Both the position numbers and the translations under genes were made by a program. Shown piece by piece: positions 6,940 to 16,700 of a stretch of 23,119 nucleotides of DNA. Numbering within the stretch: the stretch's first letter is position 1; each line of letters begins with the position of its first letter. Source of the DNA: a virus; IMG/VR virus record IMGVR_UViG_3300046787_000263, positions 1-23,119 of that record. The stretch is one strand, 5' to 3'. The notes under the pieces are model-generated. The model ran no database searches. It had not been told where the DNA came from and worked only from the letters and a program-made list of their open reading frames with translations.

Positions 6940-6947
6940 TATTTATG
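6940..6947 (-). promoter_or_regulatory. Late-promoter-like CATAAATA upstream of fibre-like gene
   Basis: CATAAATA, followed by TA, differs from the T4 late consensus TATAAATA at the first base. It lies 22 bases upstream of the ATG at 6917 and overlaps the last codons of the preceding gene. It matches the octamers upstream of the gp6-like and giant genes, which supports a phage-specific late promoter. Confidence 0.5.
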
Positions 6948-7572
6948 TTGTTATTAAATTGGTAAGTGCCTGTATTCGCACTGTGTAATCAATTTGTATC
7001 TGTCTATTCAGTGATTTTTGCACGGGATGGAATATCACATGTGTTAACAGCCTGGTGACGACATTGCCATCACCGTCAGTGCCCCAATTGCCCAATAATC
7101 CTAATTCATCGAATACATAACTACCATCAGTGGTAGTACCGTTATCAAAGGCGTCTTGGCCGCTAGGTTCGCCGTAGTCAAGAGTGCATTGCACTAGAAT
7201 ATCGGTATATAGATTAGTTGCTACATGTAGCACAGACATCTTGTTTTTTGTTGGATCAGTGTTACTGATTAATTTATCATCGACAATTTTTGCATACGTC
7301 TGATTATACAGCTCTGCGTTTTGTCCAGTGGTGTTAGGTGGCAAATAGGTTATAAGACCCGTACTGTCTATACTTGCTCCACCGTTTCCAAAAGCCATTT
7401 GATACACCGTTCCGTATCCTCGATCACTCACAGTAGCAGCTAATGCTTCTGAAAAGTTTTCGTAATTTATAGCGTTTTTCTTGTCAACGAATACTTCCCC
7501 TGTATTAGGGTCATGTATTTTTAAAAATCCTTCAACACTTAGTGTAATATTAGTTTTCATATCTGTGTCCAT
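6943..7572 (-). CDS. Virion structural protein, tail/baseplate associated
   Basis: The start is the ATG at 7572 (MDTDMKTN), which overlaps the TAA of the 54-residue ORF as TAATG; an ATG three codons upstream (7581) is in frame but less well placed. The product is 209 residues. It begins with a beta-rich segment, VEGFLKIHDPNTGEVFVDKK (13-32), then AINYENFSEALA and YQMAFGNGG (58-65), TGLITYLPPN, and a C-terminal half ending in HVIFHPVQKSLNRQIQIDYT. I recognise the LKI-DP-TGEV-V-K-NAI-YENMSEA / AFGNGG arrangement from structural proteins of large aquatic myoviruses, where it is annotated only as virion structural. The low cysteine content and lack of a signal peptide fit virion assembly in the cytoplasm. 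It is probably translationally coupled to the small ORF before it. Confidence 0.78.
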   Translation of the reverse strand: MDTDMKTNITLSVEGFLKIHDPNTGEVFVDKKNAINYENFSEALAATVSDRGYGTVYQMAFGNGGASIDSTGLITYLPPNTTGQNAELYNQTYAKIVDDKLISNTDPTKNKMSVLHVATNLYTDILVQCTLDYGEPSGQDAFDNGTTTDGSYVFDELGLLGNWGTDGDGNVVTRLLTHVIFHPVQKSLNRQIQIDYTVRIQALTNLITT

Positions 7573-7736
7573 TAACTGCATCTCATTTTTAGTATGACTT
7601 CACCCGATTCTGTGTCCGTTATTTTCAACGAACTGCTCAGACAGAATCCCATCTTCTCATTTGGTTTTCTTGCTGGCACTGGCGGGATTGGTTTTGCCGC
7701 TAATGAGCTTTTTTCGGTAACGTTATTAGTAGTCAT
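7572..7736 (-). CDS. Small 54-aa ORF resembling the N-terminus of the next tail protein
   Basis: This ORF fills the gap between the giant protein's stop (7760) and the next tail gene. It runs from ATG at 7736 to TAA at 7574-7572, and its stop overlaps the next ATG as TAATG. The first 28 residues are polar and proline-rich (KPIPPVPARKP). The rest, LKITDTESGEVILK (37-50), matches LKIHDPNTGEVFVDK in the following 209-residue protein. It looks like a short paralogue or a remnant of a tandem duplication retaining only the first beta-hairpin. The upstream sequence is AAAGATAAATAAATCA, without a classic Shine-Dalgarno sequence. The TAATG junction and the absence of another gene in the gap support it as expressed; function is unknown. 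Confidence 0.6.
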   Translation of the reverse strand: MTTNNVTEKSSLAAKPIPPVPARKPNEKMGFCLSSSLKITDTESGEVILKMRCS

Positions 7737-7741
7737 TGATT

Positions 7742-7749
7742 TATTTATC
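7742..7749 (-). promoter_or_regulatory. GATAAATA octamer upstream of the 54-aa ORF
   Basis: The same octamer precedes the gp6-like gene. Here it ends only five bases before the ATG at 7736, so a transcript from it would be almost leaderless for the small ORF but would serve the downstream tail genes. It may be chance in AT-rich DNA. Confidence 0.35.
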
Positions 7750-7759
7750 TTTATGAAAA

Positions 7760-10700
7760 TTAAGTTCTTAGTAATACTGCGATAGGATCAGTACACAACG
7801 TTAGCGTGGTATTTGCCACTGGAATATCTGATGGTGGACCATACCACCACTGATCACATACATCTGGCATATCGTAAGTTTCTGCAACATCTTGGCCAGA
7901 ATTGTTGTAAACTTTCATTCCGCCAAACTTATCCACTGTCAATACGTGATCCCAGGTAGGCAATGCATCATACGTAGTAATTGTCATTACTAAACTATCA
8001 GTGATGTAACCTGCGATTAATTCCTCAGGTCCATAACCATGCATAAACTCGCCGCCATCGACGTTATAGTAATTATCTGGATTTGGCGTACCAGTGAATG
8101 AGTAACTAGATAATTGCGCATCCAATGTAATTTCGCCAACTGAAGGAACAAAATCTTGACCTTTAACGATAGCGTCATCAAACTCTACGCCGGACATCAA
8201 TTGTGGCAAGTCCTTTCCAGGCATAGAGGTAGTTGGCGAGTAGTAGTCACGTATTCTATTTGCGGCGGTAGGCTCGACTCCATCCCATCCAGGATATGCT
8301 CCCCATGCAGATGAATCCCAGCCTCCAGTCGCACTGTACGACACTCGATCAAATCTGATGGTTAATCCAAATTCTCTGACAGGTGCACCAGAAGTCAAAC
8401 ATTCCGCTCTTGCGCATATCGCCACTGTTCCGGAACCAGCAGAAATTAAGTCTACTCTGCCGTCTGCTGTGGCTAATTTACTGCCATTGACTTTAACGTT
8501 CGCATCAGCTAAATGGGAAGCGGCAGTAGTACCATTGATTCCACGTGTAGCTCCTTGTAGTTCATACACAGTAGGACTAATATATGCCAAACTGGTATAA
8601 CTGATCAGTTCCGAACCTATCATCACAGTGCCCGTAAATGGCAACAGTGTGGCAAACCATGGTGACTGATTTTTTACCTGCATAGTTGTCGCAGATGCTG
8701 ATATCCCAGCAGTCAATTGAGTTATCGCCGCGTAGGTAACTAATGCTTTGTCATAGCTTTCGTACAAAGATATCGTATTAGCATCTATTGATCTAACATA
8801 ATAATAGCCGTCGTTTAATCCAGTTACTGGCGTTACGCCTGCTGTATACAATACACTATCGCCAGTGATGAATGGATGACCGGTGATAGTTATCGTATTG
8901 TTTGTGAGATCCACATCTCCGCTAGTAAACGACGCAGATATACTGCTAGCTATTACTATTTCGGGAGCTACTGCGTATCCAGATCCACTATTAACAACGT
9001 TAACTCCGATCAATGTTTCTCCTGACATCACAGGTTCCAATATTGCCTCTATTCTTGGAGCTGGATATACACCCGTGTCTATATATGCTGATATTTTTGG
9101 AGGTTCAGTATACCCTCTGCCAGTATTAAGAACGTAGACTGCTGGGAGAAGTACATAAACTATCTCGTGTTCAAAATGCTCACTAACGAATGTGTTTGAA
9201 ACTCCTCGAACCAATCCACTAATAATGCCAGAAGACAAGTCAATTGAGTCATACGACATTTTTTCTTGTCCAATAACAATAAATCCATTAGATGGCATGC
9301 CATAGGCATTAGATAATACTGCACTAGTCGCGACAGTGGTTATATCCGTTTGCAACATCGCAACTGGATACATTTTTACAGATATCTCTCCAGACGAGAT
9401 AGTAGGAAGAGTGTAATCTTGTAGTTCAGTATTGTCTATGGCCAATCCATAATTATTAAACCACTGACTATATTCAGTCTCAGTCCATATATCATTGCTT
9501 GGCAGGTATTGATTTTGGTCGTATGTTGTCTGATATACTAGTTCAGGCGTCTCATAAGAACTGGTAGTAGTATTGTACTTCGCTGGTAGATCAAAGTCAG
9601 TAACATTCCCGAAGTAATTATCATCACCTGTATAGCTAAACACGAAGTCTTTAATATATACGTGGTAAGGTTTAACCTCGTTAATGAATCCCTCTAAGAA
9701 TTCTTGATTGTCACGTTGATATTTCTTATAAGGTAACAAACTTCTTATCTTGTGATTTACATCAACTAAGCTGGTCTTATTAAGCCATGGTAGATAATTA
9801 TTTTGTTCTTGGCTTTCGCTCTGGATGAATTTGAACATCAACATCAAACTTAGATTGCGATTGATCAGCATCTCGTCGATATAGCATTTTTCATTCAACC
9901 AACGAACTATCCAATATATTTCAGTGACCAATGTTTTGTCCCATGATACGCCCCATCCATTGCTTGACCAGCCGTACAAGTTCCAAACATTAGGTAGAAA
10001 CTGTATGGTACTGTTCTCTGCTCCAATTCTTTTCCATGGATTAGCGAGTGTGTTGTCGTATACATAAAATTCACTGTTACTGAATTTGTTTGTTTGTACT
10101 TTGACTATCATCCCATTTTCCACTAGGATGTTTGATCCATTTATGCCTACCAACAACGTGTTTTCGGAAATTGTCTGTAGATCATTAACACTACTTACCT
10201 CCATCGTGGGCTTGGTTGAATCACTGTAGCCACTGGCCCACCAATTGGTGTATTCCCAACAGTCATTTACATTGTAGGTCAATCCAACCTTGAACAGATA
10301 ACTCAAGTCTTTGTACTCAACTGCTGGAATGTTAATCAACAATTCGTTAGCATATGAAATGTAATTTTGTAATGCTAACAATCTATCCACAAACATACTT
10401 TGTCTTGGTCTAAAGTCTGTTCCGTATTTTGCCAATGCTGGTAAGGTAGGATCTGGAATTGGATTATAATTACTATCGAAACCACTAAAGCTTTCGATAT
10501 ATTTTAGGTATAGACCAGTTGGATAGTTAACCAACGGAGTAGGCAGACCACTCAGAAAATCATTTACGTTTCCGTCTCTTATTAATTCCCAACTAGTGTG
10601 CTTTTCATCTAGACTATCAGGTATACCATATCCAAGATGCAATGCGCTGGAATTTGATTGAATGTATTCACCGCTATTCATCAATGCAACAACGTTGGTA

Positions 10701-13700
10701 GTTATTGGTGCCAGATATGCAATTCCACTAGACAATGGGTTCAATACGTACGCACTCAGTGTCATTGGACTCAGAGTTTTCCCATCAGGCACTGCATCAA
10801 AATTTTTAACCCAGAAATAGTATTTTGTCAATAGACTGTTTGTAGATCGATCTACTACTGTAGCAGTATTGAACTTGTCATAATACACTGGATATCCTGA
10901 ACCAGAATAGTTGAGAGGAGTTACTGTACTTTCTACCCAAGTATAAACGTCTGCTGTACTTCCTGGGAATGCTTTACCCCAGTTCTTCGCATTATATGAT
11001 TTATCTGGTTGATGATAATTCAATAGTCTGACTGTATTCAAATTTAGCCAAGTATTACCAATATGATCGTCAAGCCAGGATACACCATTAACACTGTATA
11101 CTGCTGGATCTACTGATTCCATGAAATCTAAATTGGTTGCAACCGCTCCTAGCATTTTGCCCAGACTAGGATCAATGTAGTCTAAGTATTCCAACGTTGT
11201 GTTGTTAGCAACATTGTATATACTAATGTTGTTCAATGCGTTGATATCAACTACCGTTAACGGTTGTTTATCGATATACCAAGTCGTATAATTTGTTGGT
11301 TGGGTCGTATAGTCTCTAGTCCATGTTGTGTCGTATAATGACACACTTCCTGTTGTAGATGATCCGAGAGTAGCTACCAAGATAGTAGAATCTGTGTAAG
11401 CCAGACTGTATCCAAACTTAGGCATCTGAGAATATATTTGACTGGATGTTATGTATTGTCCAAAAGCATATTTTCCAGGATTTGAAATAGACTCGTTTGA
11501 TGCTGGCAAGTAATCGAATTCGTATACTACTCCTTGATCACTGAACGAATCAACAAATGTTGTAGCATAGTTATCAAATATTGTGTCATCTTGATTATAG
11601 TTTTCAGTGTAATCAAATGTGGTAGGACTAGTCAAGTCTGCTGTTATCCCGCTAATCAACAAGCTATCCTGTTCGTTCATTTTCACGCTATATCCAAAAG
11701 ACGAAACATCATTTAAGTCTACATTACGAATAACTTGTGTGTTGGTGTACAGAGATATTCCCAAATTCGCCAAACTAGTTTGTGGACCGGTTATATCAAT
11801 GATGTTATACAACACTTCTGGTGTATTGACAACATAAGTTATAGTAAGTACATTTCCACTATAGCTAGCGATAATATTTGTCGGTGTTGAGGTATTAATA
11901 TCGTCTACTATTTGTGCTATATTACCGCTATAGTTGACTACGTATCCATCAATGAATAATTTACCAGTCTGTGTTCCTGTAAATGTTGATGTGCACACGC
12001 CATAACGCTGGCCTCCATTTATATAGTGGTATGCTCCTCCCTCTACTCCAGCTACATTATCTACAGTAGATGTCTCGTACGGCACTCCAACTATTACATC
12101 AGAGCCGTATCTATTAGTGTCAACACTGTTGCCAAAGTAAGCATTTGCTTGAGGGGCTAAACTTTGAAATCTTTGAACGAAATCGATATATCCAGTACTA
12201 ACACTCACAACACTACCAGCAACTGGTGTATAAGATAAAGTCACTGAAGTTCCTGTCACCGATGCTGATGAATCCAATACATCGTTGACATATACGTATG
12301 CTACATTGTTAGGAGATGCATCAGATAAAGTAAAGGTAGCAGTCGAACCAGCGGCATAGAAACTCTGTGATCTTCTGGAATACACATACACTGCACCAGC
12401 GCCACTTAGTCCTAAAATTTGTTCATTTGGCGCGCCTACTACTAATTTAGCTCCATCAGTTGATACTGCCAAAGATTGTCCCCATTTAGATCCAGCAGTA
12501 ACTGCTGAATCTGTCAATGTGTATGTATATTGATACGTAGTGTTTTTGGAGTAGATCGCTATAGACTGATTTGTGTAGTCAGCGACATATAACCACGAGC
12601 CATCAACGCTCACTGCGATTGCTCCTGTTAATGATATATGTGCTGAAACGTCAACAACTTCAGACAGGCTTAGTAAGTTAGTAGTATTATCCAACTCATA
12701 TACATAAACCAAATTGTCACCAGGACTAGAACAATATGCATAATTGCCGAAAGCTCTAACTTGTGTTTCTGCGCCAGTACCACCGATCAGCGTTTGCGTC
12801 TCGGATCCAGCGTAATATCGATATAAATTCCCATCACCGGTTGCCACGAGTGTTTCAATAGTACTAGAATATGCGACACTATAGGTGATATTTGAAATAC
12901 CACCGTATGTAGTTCTTTCTTTGTATGCAGGAGTTGCTGCATAGACTACCCATTGATTATCAGTATAATAGTCTGCCCATATTTTTCTAGAATTCCACGC
13001 AGTATATGGCAATAGACTGTTACTAGCGTCGCTAGGTTGCGCAAATCTTCTAGACACTAATTCAAACCCAATGCCGTTAACCGACAGTCTACTTACAGTG
13101 GTGTCCAAAACCAACGCGATAGTTATTGCTCTAGTAGATTTCACTGAACTTACCACATAGAAACCATCTATTCTATAGTCAATATTGGATATAGCTACTA
13201 GATTGTCAACTGATAATCCATGTTGATTGGCAAAAGTCACAGTCACGGTGCCATTTAAATTATTATCTATTTGAACAATTGTGTTGTTAAGGCTAACCGC
13301 GGTGAATATATCCCAGCTTGTCTTATAATTTGCAATCCATACATAATCGCCGGCGTATAAATTACCAATGTTACTAGGATCATCGTTTAAATTCTCAAAA
13401 TAGTATTCTTGGAATTTGCAATCACCTAGATTGACAAATCCTGCACTCGGCAATCCTCGCTCTACTGTGTAGCTAGTACGATCTGCGGGTATGAAGTTCG
13501 CAGACAATGGTACACGCTCATAGTTAATTAACTCGTCGATCCCAACCGATTGCTGAACTCCTGGCACTGATCCGCCCACTTCACTGAAGCCTATCATAGT
13601 TGGATTGCCAGTCAAGATGTTTTGTTGTAACAACGTCTCGACAAAATTTCGGTTCAATATACTACCAAAAGACCCAGTCTTGATGGCCCAATTTTCTTCA

Positions 13701-16700
13701 ACGGAGTAATCAATTTGACCTTGATCAAATTGTGCAGTCTTAAACGAATCAACTAATAGTTTTGTGCCCTTGGTTTTAACTATATTTTTGTACACATTTA
13801 TCTGTGTAATATCGCTAAGGTCTGCGGCCGTGAGATAGTCACGTGGTCTGAAGCCTATCAAACTAAACGCTAACAAATCTACGTCATTTTCCAAGTTCGC
13901 TCGATTGGTATCGTAATAGAATTCAGCTTCATATGCCATAGTACTTGGATTTGGCAATAGACCTGATTTCACTTGTCCGTAATCCGTCTTGATCCAATCT
14001 TCTTTACTGAATTCAGAGTCAGGCTCTATCAGGACTTTAGAGGTGTAATAATTACTCTTATAGGTAACAATTATTCCTTTTGGATATTTTGTGTTTGGTG
14101 TCCATTCCTTGATATTATTTTCATTTAGAATAAATCCACTAGCATTCACGAATCCATTCCATTCACCAGACTTGTATCCTTGTAACAATAGTCTTGGCTG
14201 TCGTAATCCCGTAGTTAAATTATAAATCGTATCATTGAATGACGTATTATTATCAAACACAATTGCATGTTCTATCGCATGTAAATTCAAATTAGTGTAG
14301 GCTACAGTGTCTCCTTCACTCAGAATATCTACTGTGAATTTTTCGTTTTCGCGATGAATGCAAGCATCTTGCATCTGTACTGGTAGTAAATTTTGATTCA
14401 ATATAAAATTTTGATTTTGTATTGATAATGGTTGTACTACTAGTCCGTCCCTGGCAACAGTAAACATTGTTGCGTTTGGATTCAATGATATTATACTTCC
14501 GACTTCCCAGCCCTGTTGGGACCATGACATATACTCCTGTACCATCCTAGTCCAGTCGTAAACTACTCCGTCTTCTATATTAGAAGACTGTACGCCCTGT
14601 GTTGTCAAGAATCTTCCATAATCAAGTAAGAACTCACCCACAGCTTGAATACTGTGGAACAATGTTCCATATGGCACTATAGCAGTTCTATCAACATATG
14701 ACTCTTTACTCACTTGAATAGAGATGTTGCCAGCAGTTACTGATTTTAGTACTCCCAACTTCGGAACTGATATGGTAAAATATTGTTTATTTCTGCTATT
14801 ACCCCATACAGTGTAACCAGTTTCCACCTTTTGCACAATAACAGAGCTATACGTTATAGTTTCAGCGGGTGGATTATCGTACAACAGCACCGCGTAATTC
14901 TCATCTGGAATCAATAGACTGGAATTCTTACTATTAGGAGTGGCTTTTTCCACCAAGAATTTCAAATAGTTCTTCGCCGTAAAACCTGCCATGTTGTACA
15001 CTAGTCTTACATCCAGATTATCAAGTAACGCTCTAACTACCGTAGTTCCGTCTGCTCCTTTTTGATTTATGTAGTCTACCACCCAGTTGATATAGCTATG
15101 TTTAGCAACATTATTGCCATATATTTGAACCGTTCTGGGATCTAAATGATATCTGCCATCATACAAATATTGATCATATGTACTGTTATACTTGTACAAA
15201 TCCCTATCAACGAACAAATTAAAAAATTGCACAGGTTTTGTTAACGCCAATAATCTCATTAGATCGAACGGCCATGAACTGCTCTTTAGATAACTTGCTT
15301 CCGCTGGGGCGCCGTCGCCCACAACCCAATCTCTATTGAATGTCAGTGTGTTATAATTTCCCATAACACTAACAAACGGACTTACTAACTCACCTAAACT
15401 ATCAACTGGAAGCACTGACAATAAATCTGGACGTATTTTTTTAGTATTGATATACGGTGCGCCATCGTTCCATACATAACCATTGGCTATATCTTGCCAC
15501 ATGTAGGTGTTACCGCTGGTGTATGGTGCTGCACCATAGTGCGTATCCCACCAACTTGGCTTTGTATTTAAACCTAGCATTTCCCATGGAGCATTGGCAG
15601 GATTATCAGTATCATATAACCAATTATATATTCCTCGCCAGTAACCTTGTAATAATGCCTGTTGTGTTATCTTATTACTAGATTGATTGTAGTTATATGT
15701 AAATTTGTTAGTCGAACGATATGTTTGTGTTTTATAATCTATTCTATTTGCGCCTACCCAATTCAAAAATCCAACACTGTATATATCTAATATCTCAGAC
15801 CTGGAGTATTCGGTTTCTCTGAATTCTCCTGGCACAACATCATCCGCTGTTAACGGTGTCTCACTAGATACTTTATAATTGTTGTAGATTCTCTTTTCGA
15901 ATTCCAACAAAACAATATCTCTAAAATCATCGAGCTGACCTGTTACAACATCGTAATTACCGTATAATTTATTATAACTTCCATCATGTCCTAAAATGAA
16001 ATATGTCGGAACACTATAAGTGTCATCTAACACGACTGCTGGCACAAATATAGGATATAATCCCAATTTAGATGGCGTGTTTGGACAATAACTACCATAT
16101 GTCTGATTATACACTTTAACGGTGATGGTATCGTTAGCTTCTATTGCATAATTGACCTGAACGGAAGGAGAAGTAGTACTGACAATATAGTCGATATTTT
16201 TCAACAATTGAGTTACTACTGTTTTACCTGATTCGATTCTATTCAAATAGATTCCTAAACCCAAGTAATTAGCTTCAGTGAACATGGTCGGTGTCCATAT
16301 GTCACCTAAAGTAAATATCGCAGAAGTCGCACTTGCCGCGAACGTGTATGTATTGGACAAAAACGGATTGCCACTGAACAGCATGTCGCTCCAGAAAAAC
16401 GCGGAACTATTGTTTTTGTTCGAACCTATCTTATAGATGATATCGTCCAACACATCACTTGGCGAGGTGTATACACTGTAATCTGTTGATGCTGCTAAGT
16501 CAACTAACAAAGTCTTGTATAACTGATATTGTTCGCTATTGAACTGTATTGCGTTTAACGGATTCGCTTCTTGTTTGCGTAAGAATACCCCAGGTAATAC
16601 CAAGCTAGCACTATTTTGAATGATAGCAGTGCCATACTGAGTCAACGTTCCAAGATCGTGGATATTATTATCACCGAACATTGTTCCGGATACGCCTGGA

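Noticed and set aside
7594-7785. Plus-strand 63-residue reading frame
   Set aside because: It is antisense to the 54-aa ORF, whose TAATG junction and similarity to the neighbour are better evidence. It also runs into the end of the giant gene, and all neighbouring genes are on the minus strand.
14316-14525. Minus-strand 69-residue frame inside the giant gene in another register
   Set aside because: The giant frame is uninterrupted here and continues clear beta-rich protein on both sides, so there is no frameshift and no independent gene.
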